DNA of 64,000 nucleotides from Burkholderiales bacterium PBB1 (lineage in GTDB: Bacteria; Pseudomonadota; Gammaproteobacteria; Burkholderiales; Burkholderiaceae_C): positions 62,001 to 126,000 of the forward strand of contig NKIN01000001.1 in the NCBI GenBank assembly GCA_002255905.1. The letters are read 5' to 3'. Below the pieces are notes generated by a model. It worked only from the letters and a program-made list of their open reading frames with translations, did not search any database and was not told where the DNA came from. Below are positions 23,936-32,597 of the stretch, in pieces; positions within the stretch are counted from its first letter, which is position 1; the number at the start of each line of letters is the position of its first letter. The position numbers and the translations under genes were made by a program.

Positions 23936-25093
23936 TCAGCGTCCGGCCGCGGCAGCGGCCAACGCAACCAGCGTGTCGTCGGGCTTGGGCACGTTGACCT
24001 GCCTCGCCTGCGCAGCCACCTGGCTCAGCGTCTGGGCCAGCAGCACCGTGCTGCGGGCGCTGCGATCGAAGTAGCGGTCGAGCGCGGCCTGTGCCAGTTG
24101 CAGGTCGCTCTGCGTGGTCTCGAACTGGCGGCTGAGCAGCGCCAGACGGGCGTTCAGCAGCCGCAGCTTCAGGTTCTCGCGCACGAAGAACGCGTTGTCG
24201 GGTGCCAGCAGCACCGCATCGGGGTGGTCGATGCGTGTGACGCGGATCAGCGACTTGGCCTCGTTCCAGATGCGCTCGGTCACCGCGGCCCATGTGCCGT
24301 CCCAGGTCTGCCACCAGGGCGTCTGCGGCACCGAGGCGACGCTCTTGGGCGCGCTGGCCGCAGCGGGTTCGGCCGCGGCGGCGGGCTTGCTCTTGGGGGG
24401 CACTGGCCGCGGCACCGCGTTGGCCAGCAGCGGCAGCTCGTCGATCATCCGGGCGGCCTCGTCAAGCTTGATGGTCAGCGTCGGGATGTCGATCAGGCCG
24501 ACGGCTTTCACGCGGTCGAGGTCGCGCGCGATGGCACGCCTAACGCCTTCGAGCCGGGGCTGGTTGTAGTGCAGCAGCCGGTCGTCGGCCTGCTTGAGCA
24601 TGGCCACCAGTGGCTCGGCGCTGCCAGTGATGGCGGTTTGCTGCATCGCCACGCGGATGCCGGCGTCGATGTCGACCAGCAGGTTCTCGTCGCGTGAGCG
24701 CGACAGCGACTGCATCAGGTCTTCCAGCTGGCTGCGCTGGACGGCTACCTCGGCCACGCGCGCCTCGAGCAGGGCCACCTTGGCCGCGGTGGCAAGCGCG
24801 CTGTCTTGCGACTGCTTCGACAGCAGCTGCGCTTCGCTGGATTGCTTGCGGCCTTCATCGAGCCGCTTGACCATCTCTTGCTCGACCGCCTTGACGCGTT
24901 GCTGCGTCTTCCAGGCCAGCGTCAGGCTGACACCCGCCATCACCGCCAGCACGGCCGCCAGCGCAGACCACCAGCGCATGTCCAGCCCCAGCGCGTTGCG
25001 ATGGGTGGGTTGCAGGTCGGTGAAGGGCAGATCGGCCACGGGCGGCGGCGGCGGAGATCCCGCTGGAGCGGCGGCGGTGGTGTGGTCGTTCAA
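23936..25093 (-). CDS. hemX: HemX family protein (uroporphyrinogen-III C-methyltransferase-like)
   Basis: 385 residues if translation begins at the TTG whose last two bases share the hemD stop (TTGA at 25090-25093); the first ATG is 46 codons further. A Pro-rich N-terminus is followed by one membrane helix (WWSALAAVLAVMAGVSLTLAW), a predicted coiled coil (VKAVEQEMVKRLDEGRKQSSEAQLL...), an Ala/Pro linker, and a conserved C-terminal helical domain (FFVRENLKLRLLNARLALLSR). Although often annotated as a methyltransferase, no SAM-binding motif is visible, so a membrane scaffold role in haem synthesis is more likely. Start codon uncertain. Confidence 0.8.
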   Translation of the reverse strand: MNDHTTAAAPAGSPPPPPVADLPFTDLQPTHRNALGLDMRWWSALAAVLAVMAGVSLTLAWKTQQRVKAVEQEMVKRLDEGRKQSSEAQLLSKQSQDSALATAAKVALLEARVAEVAVQRSQLEDLMQSLSRSRDENLLVDIDAGIRVAMQQTAITGSAEPLVAMLKQADDRLLHYNQPRLEGVRRAIARDLDRVKAVGLIDIPTLTIKLDEAARMIDELPLLANAVPRPVPPKSKPAAAAEPAAASAPKSVASVPQTPWWQTWDGTWAAVTERIWNEAKSLIRVTRIDHPDAVLLAPDNAFFVRENLKLRLLNARLALLSRQFETTQSDLQLAQAALDRYFDRSARSTVLLAQTLSQVAAQARQVNVPKPDDTLVALAAAAAGR

Positions 25094-25857
25094 AGTGCGA
25101 TCGATTGTATGCAGGCGACCACCTCGGGCAGCGTCGGCAGGGACTGCCACACCGGCGAAAACCCAGCCGTCGTGGCCCGCGCTGCGATGCGCGGGTGCGT
25201 GGCCAGCGCCTTGGCGCCTGCGGGCAGGGCGAGTGCCCGCTCGTCCAGACGTGCCATCAGGTGATCGATGGCCTCGGAGCTGCTGAAAAACCACAGGTGA
25301 TCGGCGGGCTGCGCGAGGGCGTCGGCCAGCAGCGATTGCGCTGCGTTGTCCCAGCGCGGCGCACTGCGCCGGTAGGCCGACACGAAACCCACGCGGGCGC
25401 CGTGCTCGCGCAAGGTGTCGGCCAGCCAGTCGCGTCCGCCGTCGCCGCGCACCACCTGCACCGCGGCACCTTGCCAGTCCTGCAGGCGCAACACCTGCCA
25501 CAGCGCTTCGGAGTCGAACTGCGCGCTGTCCGGTGCTGGCTCGACGATCTGCGATATCGGCACGCCCGCGTCCTGCAGTGCGCGCGTGGTGCCAGGGCCG
25601 GGCGCTGCGGCCTGGGTGTGGGGCGGCCAGGCGGCTTGGGGTGGACGCAGGGCAAAGAAGTGCTCGACCGCGTTGGCACTGACGAACATCACCAGGCGCG
25701 CATCGGCCAGTTGCTGCCACGCCGCGGTCACGGCCGCGGTGTCTGGCGTCGGCACGATCTCGATCAGTGGCAACGCGGCGGCATGCAGCCCGTGCTGCGC
25801 CAGTGACTGCACCCAGGGCGTCGCCTGCGCGGCCGGGCGGGTGACGATGATGCGCAT
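25090..25857 (-). CDS. hemD: Uroporphyrinogen-III synthase HemD
   Basis: Cyclises hydroxymethylbilane to uroporphyrinogen III, the step after HemC. The start at ATG 25857 (MRIIVTRPAAQATPWV) matches the family N-terminus; a GTG at 25902 would add 15 residues that do not look conserved. The two-domain fold is recognisable from LVMFVSANAVEHFFA, QVVRGDGGRDWLADTLREHGARV, YRRSAP and HLWFFSSSEAIDHL. 255 residues, normal length. It lies 63 bases after hemC and overlaps hemX. Confidence 0.93.
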   Translation of the reverse strand: MRIIVTRPAAQATPWVQSLAQHGLHAAALPLIEIVPTPDTAAVTAAWQQLADARLVMFVSANAVEHFFALRPPQAAWPPHTQAAAPGPGTTRALQDAGVPISQIVEPAPDSAQFDSEALWQVLRLQDWQGAAVQVVRGDGGRDWLADTLREHGARVGFVSAYRRSAPRWDNAAQSLLADALAQPADHLWFFSSSEAIDHLMARLDERALALPAGAKALATHPRIAARATTAGFSPVWQSLPTLPEVVACIQSIAL

Positions 25858-25920
25858 CCGATCAGCCTTGTGTAGCGGCCCGATGCAGGCCGGGGCCGTC
25901 ACCGGTCGCGCGAGCCGCGC

Positions 25921-26859
25921 TCAGGCGCTGCCCACGGCGCTCAGGTAGGCCGCAGCACCCGCGTCGCGCAAGGCCGCAGCGGCCTGTTCGCCGAGGGAGC
26001 GGGCCTGTGCTTCGGTCTGCACGACGGCATTGACCGACGCGCGCAACAGCGGCGCGGCGGCGTCCTCGGGGTGGCCGACCGCAGCGCGCAGACTCAGCGC
26101 GCCGTCGAGCCAGACCGCGTGCGCGGCCAGCGGCATGCTGCAGCTGCCGCCGAGTGCCCGCGAAACGGCGCGTTCGGCCTGCACCGCCAGGGCGGTCGGC
26201 ATGTGCACCAGCGTGGCGAGCTTGGCGCGCAGGGCGGTGGCATCGCTGCGCACTTCGAGGCCGAGTGCACCTTGTCCGGCGCAGGGCAGCATCTGGTCGG
26301 TGGCGAATTCGCTGCGGATGCGCGAGGCCATGCCCAGGCGCTTCAGCCCGGCGGCGGCCAGCACGATGGCGTCGTACTGGCCTTCGTCGAGCTTGCGCAG
26401 ACGGGTGTCGAGGTTGCCGCGCAGCGGCTCCACCAGCAGGTCCGGGCGCAGTGCGCGCAGCTGCACCACGCGGCGCAGGCTGGACGTGCCGACCTTGGCG
26501 CCCTGCGGCAGATCGGCAAGCGACATGTGGGTGTTCGAGACGAACGCATCGCGGGGATCCTCGCGCTCGAGCACCGCGGCCAGCTCGAAGCCATCGGGCA
26601 GGTCCATCGGCACATCTTTCAGCGAATGCACCGCGAGCTGCGCGCGGCCCTCTTCGAGCGCGGTTTCCAGTTCCTTGACGAACAGGCCCTTGCCGCCGAC
26701 CTTCGACAGCGTGCGGTCCAGAATCTCGTCGCCACGCGTGGTCATGCCGAGCAGTTCGACGCTGAGGCCGAAGCAGCTTTTCAACAGGTCGCGGACGTAT
26801 TCGGCTTGCCACAGCGCGAGGCGGCTTTCCCGGGTGGCGATGATGATGTGTGAGCTCAT
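25921..26859 (-). CDS. hemC: Porphobilinogen deaminase HemC
   Basis: Hydroxymethylbilane synthase, which assembles four porphobilinogens. 312 residues with [16 protein letters not shown], the substrate region [41 protein letters not shown] and the dipyrromethane-cofactor cysteine C240 in [12 protein letters not shown]. It heads the hemC-hemD-hemX-hemY operon and is divergent from ppc with a 76-base gap. That gap must hold both promoters; no clear -35/-10 pair was seen. Confidence 0.97.
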   Translation of the reverse strand: MSSHIIIATRESRLALWQAEYVRDLLKSCFGLSVELLGMTTRGDEILDRTLSKVGGKGLFVKELETALEEGRAQLAVHSLKDVPMDLPDGFELAAVLEREDPRDAFVSNTHMSLADLPQGAKVGTSSLRRVVQLRALRPDLLVEPLRGNLDTRLRKLDEGQYDAIVLAAAGLKRLGMASRIRSEFATDQMLPCAGQGALGLEVRSDATALRAKLATLVHMPTALAVQAERAVSRALGGSCSMPLAAHAVWLDGALSLRAAVGHPEDAAAPLLRASVNAVVQTEAQARSLGEQAAAALRDAGAAAYLSAVGSA

Positions 26860-26935
26860 CCGGGAATGCTAGCAGGCGCGAGTCTTGCAGCCATCCGTAG
26901 ACGCCCGCCACGAAACCCAGCCGAACCGACCCACC

Positions 26936-29794
26936 ATGCCCCAGAAAACACCGCACGCGGCCGCTGCCGACAAGAACCGACCGCTGGTCGAAGACATCCG
27001 GTTGCTCGGCCGCATCCTCGGCGATGTCATCCGCGAGCAAGAAGGCAAGGAGGCGTTCGAGCTGGTCGAGCGGGTGCGGCAGTTGTCGGTGGGCTACCGT
27101 CTGAAGCGCGATGCGCAGGCGGGCCGCGCGCTGGACCGGCTGTTGAAGAACCTGTCGGGCGACCAGACCGTGAGCGTGATTCGCGCGTTCAGCTATTTTT
27201 CGCACCTGGCGAACATCGCCGAAGACCGCCACCAGGTGCGTTTGCGCGAAGCGCAGGCGCTGCACGGCGACCTGCAGCAGGGCTCGCTTGCACTCACCTT
27301 CGAGCGGCTGGCAGCGGCCGACATCCGCGCCGCCGACATCGTGCGCACGCTCGAGCACGCCTACATCTCGCCGGTGCTGACCGCGCACCCGACCGAGGTG
27401 CAGCGCAAGAGCATCCTCGATGCCGAGCGCGCCATCGCCGAGCTGGTCGAGCAGCGCGATCACCTGCGCATCGAGCGCGAGCGGGCCGACAACGAGGCGC
27501 TGATCCGCGCCCGCGTCACCCAGCTGTGGCAGACGCGCATGCTGCGCAACACCAAGCTGACCGTGGCCGACGAGATCGAGAACGCGCTCAGCTACTACCA
27601 ATCCACCTTCCTGCGGCAGATCCCGCGGATGTATCGCGACATCGAAGCCGCGCTGCCCGGTCACCCGATCGCCAGCTTCTTCCGCATGGGCAACTGGATC
27701 GGTGGCGACCGCGACGGCAACCCCTACGTCACCGCCGCCACCCTGCAGACCGCGCTGGCGCGGCAGAGCGAGACCGTGCTGCGCTTTTATTTGACCGAGG
27801 TGCACCAGCTCGGCGGCGAGCTGTCGATCTCGGCCACGTTGGCACCGATCGCGCCGGCGATGCGGGCGTTGGCCGAGGCCTCGCCCGACCACAACCCGCA
27901 CCGCGAGGACGAACCCTACCGCCGCGCACTGGTGGGTATGTACGCACGGCTCGCCGCGACCTTGCACGAGCTCACCGGCACCGAGGCGCTGCGCCATGCG
28001 GTACCGCCGCAGAACCCGTATCCCTCGGCCGCCGACTTTCTGGCCGACCTGCAGGTCATCGAGGCGTCACTGAATGCCCACCATGCCCAGGCGCTGGCCG
28101 CGCCGCGGCTGCGGCCACTGATGCGCGCGGTGCAGGTGTTCGGATTCCACCTCGCCACGGTCGACCTGCGGCAAAGCTCGGACAAGCACGAAGCCGTGCT
28201 GGCGGAACTGATGCGCGTGGCGAAGATTGAGCCGAACTATTCAGCGCTGGATGAGGCCGCACGGCGCGCGCTGTTGCTGACGCTGCTCAACGATGCCCGA
28301 CCGCTGCGGGTGCGGGCCGCGTCGTACAGCGAGCTGGCGGTGAGCGAGCTGGCCATCTTCGAAACCGCGCTGGAGATGCGCCGACGTTACGGCCCCGACG
28401 CGCTGCGCCACTGCATCATCTCGCACACCGAGGAGGCGAGCGACTTGCTCGAGGTGCTGCTGCTGATGAAGGAAAGCGGCCTGATGCGCGGCACGCTGGA
28501 CGATGCCGAAACATCAGCAGGGTCGCCTGGTGGCTCCGTGGCCGACCTGATCGTGGTGCCGCTGTTCGAGACGATCGGCGATCTGCGCAACGCCGAGCCC
28601 ATCATGCGGGCCTTCTACGCGCTGCCGGGCATCACCGAACTGGTCAAGCGCTCGGGTGCCGGCGCAGACGGTCAAACGTGTGCCGAGCAGGACATCATGC
28701 TCGGCTACAGCGACAGCAACAAGGATGGCGGCACCTTCACCAGCAACTGGGAGCTCTACCGCGCCGAGATCGCGCTGGTCGAGTTGTTCGATGCGCTGGG
28801 CCGCGAGCACGGCATCACGCTGCGGCTGTTCCACGGCCGTGGCGGCACGGTGGGCCGCGGTGGTGGCCCGAGTTATCAGGCCATCCTGGCGCAACCGCCC
28901 GGCACGGTGAACGGTCAGATTCGTTTGACCGAGCAGGGCGAGGTGATCGCGTCGAAGTACGCCCATCCCGAGATCGGCCGACGCAACCTCGAGACCCTGG
29001 TGGCGGCCACGCTCGAAGCCACCTTGCTGCCGGCGAGCGCTGGGGGCAGGAAGGCCGGTCGCATGGGCGCACCCAAGAGCTTCCTCGACGCCGCCGCCGC
29101 GATCAGCGAGGCCAGCTACGCCGCTTACCGCAAGCTGGTCTACGAAACGCCGGGCTTCACCGAGTATTTCTTCAGTGCGACGCCGATCCGCGAGATCGCG
29201 GGGCTGAACATCGGCTCGCGTCCGGCCGCGCGCAAGGCCACCAACGCGATCGAGGACCTGCGTGCGATCCCGTGGGGCTTCAGCTGGGGCCAGTGCCGGG
29301 TGGCGCTGCCCGGCTGGTGCGGCTTCGGCTCGGCGATCGACACCTTCCTGACCCGCGATGCCGCCACCCGCGCCGAGCGCCTGGCGCTGTTGCAACGAAT
29401 GCACAAACAGTGGCCGTTCTTCCAGACGCTGCTGTCCAACCTCGACATGGTGATCGCCAAGAGCGATCTCGGCATCGCCGCGCGGTATGTGGAACTGGTC
29501 GAAGACAAGAAGCTCGGCAAACGCATCTTCGGGTTGATCCAGGCCGAGTGGGCGCTGACCAACGACGCGCTCACGCTGATCACCGGCCACACCGACCGCT
29601 TGGCTTCGAACCCGTCGCTCGCGCGCTCGATCCAGCACCGCTTCCCCTACCTCGACCCGCTGAACCACCTGCAGGTCGAGCTGATGCGCCGCCATCGCCA
29701 GCGCCGCGAGGGCGACCCGGGCAACGAACGGATGCAGCGCGGCATCCACATCTCGATCAACGGGGTGGCTGCGGGCCTGCGCAACACCGGGTGA
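26936..29794 (+). CDS. ppc: Phosphoenolpyruvate carboxylase
   Basis: Carboxylates PEP to oxaloacetate to refill the TCA cycle. 952 residues from ATG 26936 ([10 protein letters not shown]...); an in-frame TTG at 26885 was rejected because its 17 extra residues look non-conserved. Catalytic features: H151 in [14 protein letters not shown]596 in [12 protein letters not shown]635 in [14 protein letters not shown], and the C-terminal [19 protein letters not shown] ending typical of the family. It is somewhat longer than the E. coli enzyme (883), mostly at the N-terminus and in a loop near residue 528. Confidence 0.97.
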   Translation: MPQKTPHAAAADKNRPLVEDIRLLGRILGDVIREQEGKEAFELVERVRQLSVGYRLKRDAQAGRALDRLLKNLSGDQTVSVIRAFSYFSHLANIAEDRHQVRLREAQALHGDLQQGSLALTFERLAAADIRAADIVRTLEHAYISPVLTAHPTEVQRKSILDAERAIAELVEQRDHLRIERERADNEALIRARVTQLWQTRMLRNTKLTVADEIENALSYYQSTFLRQIPRMYRDIEAALPGHPIASFFRMGNWIGGDRDGNPYVTAATLQTALARQSETVLRFYLTEVHQLGGELSISATLAPIAPAMRALAEASPDHNPHREDEPYRRALVGMYARLAATLHELTGTEALRHAVPPQNPYPSAADFLADLQVIEASLNAHHAQALAAPRLRPLMRAVQVFGFHLATVDLRQSSDKHEAVLAELMRVAKIEPNYSALDEAARRALLLTLLNDARPLRVRAASYSELAVSELAIFETALEMRRRYGPDALRHCIISHTEEASDLLEVLLLMKESGLMRGTLDDAETSAGSPGGSVADLIVVPLFETIGDLRNAEPIMRAFYALPGITELVKRSGAGADGQTCAEQDIMLGYSDSNKDGGTFTSNWELYRAEIALVELFDALGREHGITLRLFHGRGGTVGRGGGPSYQAILAQPPGTVNGQIRLTEQGEVIASKYAHPEIGRRNLETLVAATLEATLLPASAGGRKAGRMGAPKSFLDAAAAISEASYAAYRKLVYETPGFTEYFFSATPIREIAGLNIGSRPAARKATNAIEDLRAIPWGFSWGQCRVALPGWCGFGSAIDTFLTRDAATRAERLALLQRMHKQWPFFQTLLSNLDMVIAKSDLGIAARYVELVEDKKLGKRIFGLIQAEWALTNDALTLITGHTDRLASNPSLARSIQHRFPYLDPLNHLQVELMRRHRQRREGDPGNERMQRGIHISINGVAAGLRNTG

Positions 29795-29805
29795 GGGGCC
29801 GATGC

Positions 29806-29827
29806 TGAGCGCATCAGTCAGCGCTCA
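29806..29827. terminator. Hairpin between convergent ppc and mscS-type genes
   Basis: TGAGCGC (29806-29812) and GCGCTCA (29821-29827) flank an 8-base loop and cover the facing stop region. It could serve both directions. There is no T run, so intrinsic termination is uncertain. Confidence 0.35.
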
Positions 29828-30710
29828 AGCGGCCAAGGGTGTGGCCGGTGGCGGGTGACAGGTGGAACACCACCTGCGGGAACGGGATTTCGATGCCCGC
29901 GCGATCAAACGCCTGCTTGAGCCGGCGCAGCATCTCGCGGCGAACGTTCCACTGCTCCAGGGGTGCGACCTTGAAGCGTGCGCGAATGACGACGGCGGAA
30001 TCGGCCCAGCGTTCGACACCGGCGATCTCCAGATCACCCACGATGCGGCCGCCTTGCACCGGATCGAGCCTCATCGACGTGCCCACCTCGCGCATCAGCG
30101 ACATCGCTGCATCGACATCCGCGTTGTACGAAATGCCGACGTCGACAACAGCCTGCGCGTGGCCCCTGCCCATGTTGACGACACTGGTGATGGTGCTGTT
30201 GGGTACGAAGTGGACATGGCCGTCGTAGTCGCGCAGCTGCACGTACCGCAGCGTCACCTGCTCGACCAGGCCGCTGTGCTCGCCGAGCTGGACCACGTCG
30301 CCCTGTCGAATCTGGTCTTCCACCAGCAGGAAGAAGCCGGTGAAGTAGTCCTTGACCAGACTCTGCGCGCCGAAGCCCACCGCCAGACCGGCCACGCCAG
30401 CCGCGCCCAGGATCGGCGCCACGCTGATGCCCATCTCACTGAGTACCAGCATGCCCGCCACCAGCGAGACGATCACCGCGACCAGGTAGCGAATGACGCG
30501 GCCCAGTGTCTCGGCTCGTTGCACAGCCTCGCGGTCGTCGAGGCGGCTCGCGATGCGCATGCGCATCGCCCGGACGGCCTTTTGTGCCACCGCGATCAGC
30601 ACCCACGCGCCGATCACGATGCCGCAGATGCGCATCGCCGATGCCAGCAAGCCGCCCAGGCCCTGCATGCCGGGCAGCATGGCTTGCAGCCATTCCGGGG
30701 TGACACTCAT
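29814..30710 (-). CDS. Small-conductance mechanosensitive channel, MscS family
   Basis: Membrane channel that opens under tension to release solutes in hypo-osmotic shock. 298 residues from ATG 30710. Three N-terminal membrane helices: about 22-40, 65-90, and pore helix TM3 with the Gly/Ala pattern GAAGVAGLAVGFGAQSLVKDYFTG. Then the beta domain (QIRQGDVVQLGEHSGLVEQVTLRYVQLRDYDGHVHFVPNS, quoted in two halves: QIRQGDVVQLGEHSG and HVHFVPNSTI) and the alpha/beta C-terminal domain. The start overlaps the stop of the GH15 gene (ATGA), so the two are co-translated. This links it to the trehalose genes. Confidence 0.92.
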   Translation of the reverse strand: MSVTPEWLQAMLPGMQGLGGLLASAMRICGIVIGAWVLIAVAQKAVRAMRMRIASRLDDREAVQRAETLGRVIRYLVAVIVSLVAGMLVLSEMGISVAPILGAAGVAGLAVGFGAQSLVKDYFTGFFLLVEDQIRQGDVVQLGEHSGLVEQVTLRYVQLRDYDGHVHFVPNSTITSVVNMGRGHAQAVVDVGISYNADVDAAMSLMREVGTSMRLDPVQGGRIVGDLEIAGVERWADSAVVIRARFKVAPLEQWNVRREMLRRLKQAFDRAGIEIPFPQVVFHLSPATGHTLGRLSAD

Positions 30711-32545
30711 ACGGCCGTCTCCCAGTCGGCCGACAACCGCACGGCGCCGTTGATGATGCCGACCATCGAATAGGTCTGCGGGAAGTTGCCCCACAACTCG
30801 CCGGTGGCGGGTGCCAGGTCTTCGCTGAGCAGGCCCATGGGGTTGCGGCGGGCCAGCAGCGCCTCGAAGGCCTCGCGCGCCTGCTCGCGCTGGCCGATCC
30901 GGGCCAGCGCATCGACCCGCCAGAACGAGCAGACATTGAACGCGGTCTCCGGACGCCCGAAGTCGTCGGGCGCCTCGTAACGTCGCATGAAGGGGCCATC
31001 GCACAGCACGCGCTCGAGCGTCTGTACCGTGCTGACGAAGCGGGGGTCGTTGGGCGGCAGGAATCCCACCTCGGCCATCAGCAACACGCTGGCATCGAGA
31101 TCGCGCCCACCCAGGCTCTCGACGAAGGCCTGGCGATCAGGATTCCAGGCGCCTCTCAGAATGGTTTCCTTGATGGCCGCAGCGCGCGCCTGCCAATGCT
31201 GGGCACGCGCCGATTCCCCGAGCACCGCAGCAATGCGCGCCAGTCGGTCGCAGGCGGCCCAGCACATCAGCGTCGACGAGGTGTGCACACGGGCGCGGGT
31301 GCGCAGTTCCCAGATGCCGGCGTCGGGCTGATCGTGCAGCCGCCAGGCCTGCTCGCCCATCACCTCGAGGGCCATGAAATCAGACCTGTCACCGCGCTTG
31401 AACAGCCGGTGGTCGTGGAACGCCTGCGCCGCACCGAGCACCACGCTGCCGTAGACGTCGTGCTGGAAGTGCTCCTGGGCCTGGTTGCCCACCCGCACCG
31501 GACCCATGCCGCGGTAGCCGCTGGCCTGCGCAATCACGCGCTCCGGCAGGGAACGCTCCAGGCCGATGCCGTACAGCGGCTGCACGTGGCCGCCGTCGGC
31601 GCCGCGTACGACGTCGTAGAGCCACTGCAGGTAGTTCTCCATCGTCCCCACCTCGGACAGGCTGTTCAGCGCACGCACGACGAAGAACGCGTCGCGCAGC
31701 CAGCAGTAGCGGTAGTCCCAGTTGCGCCCGCTGTGGGGGGCCTCGGGCAGGCTGGTGGTCATGGCCGCGACGATGGCACCGGTTTCCTCGAACTGGCACA
31801 ACTTCAGCGTGATCGCCGCGCGTATCACCGCGTCCTGCCATTCGAGGGGCACGGCGAGCCGGCGCGTCCAGTGACGCCAATGTGCCGCGGTCATTTCCTC
31901 GAACTCGCGGGCGGTGTCGTCGACGCTGCCGGCCAGGGTCTCGTCGAGGCCGAGCAGCAGGCTGACCGCGCTGTGCAGCGTGAACCAGGTGCTGTCGATC
32001 AGGTAGGTCAGGGGCACGCTGGTGTTGAGCCGCAGCGTGCACTCCGGCATGACGAAGCGCAGGTGATGGCTGCCCCTCGTCAGTGTGGGTGGCGATGCGC
32101 CCCAATCCCCGTGCGGGCGCACCGTGAAACGCACCCGGGGATGCCCGGCCAGCGGCCGCACCCGCCGCACCAGCTGTACCGGCCGAAAGATGCGATCCCG
32201 ATTCACGAAGCGCGGCGCGAAGTCCACCACCTCGACGCCATGACCTCGTGCGTCCCACAGGCGGGTGCGCACGATGGCGGTCCCTGGGTCGTACGACTGT
32301 TCGGTGCGCACCAGGCCTTCGAGTTCGATCGACATCGCGCCATCGACGGGCACGCCCTCGGCGCTGTTGAGCAGCGCATCGAAGACGGGTGTGCTGTCGA
32401 AGCGCGGCATGCATGACCAGACGATGCTCGCACTGCGATCGATCAATGCGCTGACGGTGCAGTTGCCGATCAGCGCGAGATCGAGGGTCGCTGGCCGAGG
32501 TGTGGCTGAACCTGGTACCGCAGAAGCTTGAATGGCGTTGTTCAT
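30707..32545 (-). CDS. Glycoside hydrolase family 15 protein (trehalase/glucoamylase-like)
   Basis: 612 residues from ATG 32545 (MNNAIQASAVPGSATPRPAT). The N-terminal beta-sandwich domain (LALIGNCTVSALIDRSASIVWSC, MPRFDSTPVFDALL) is that of trehalase-like GH15 proteins. The (alpha/alpha)6 barrel follows from about residue 215, with AMTTSLPEAP, RNWDYRYCWLRDAFFVV, GYRGMGPVRVGNQA, MCWAACDRLARIA and the C-terminal GLLSEDLAPATGELWGNFPQTYSM, which supplies a catalytic acid region. No signal peptide, so cytoplasmic. Divergent from otsA-otsB, it may hydrolyse trehalose or an alpha-glucan. The exact substrate is unproven. Confidence 0.88.
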   Translation of the reverse strand: MNNAIQASAVPGSATPRPATLDLALIGNCTVSALIDRSASIVWSCMPRFDSTPVFDALLNSAEGVPVDGAMSIELEGLVRTEQSYDPGTAIVRTRLWDARGHGVEVVDFAPRFVNRDRIFRPVQLVRRVRPLAGHPRVRFTVRPHGDWGASPPTLTRGSHHLRFVMPECTLRLNTSVPLTYLIDSTWFTLHSAVSLLLGLDETLAGSVDDTAREFEEMTAAHWRHWTRRLAVPLEWQDAVIRAAITLKLCQFEETGAIVAAMTTSLPEAPHSGRNWDYRYCWLRDAFFVVRALNSLSEVGTMENYLQWLYDVVRGADGGHVQPLYGIGLERSLPERVIAQASGYRGMGPVRVGNQAQEHFQHDVYGSVVLGAAQAFHDHRLFKRGDRSDFMALEVMGEQAWRLHDQPDAGIWELRTRARVHTSSTLMCWAACDRLARIAAVLGESARAQHWQARAAAIKETILRGAWNPDRQAFVESLGGRDLDASVLLMAEVGFLPPNDPRFVSTVQTLERVLCDGPFMRRYEAPDDFGRPETAFNVCSFWRVDALARIGQREQAREAFEALLARRNPMGLLSEDLAPATGELWGNFPQTYSMVGIINGAVRLSADWETAV

Positions 32546-32597
32546 GGGAGGCGATCCGCTTTTCTTGTTGCAGTTATATTTGCACAAACACAAATGT

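Noticed and set aside
22559-24697. Long plus-strand frame across tRNA-Arg, hemY and hemX
   Set aside because: It begins inside the tRNA and mirrors two well-supported genes. Its composition is typical of GC-rich shadows.
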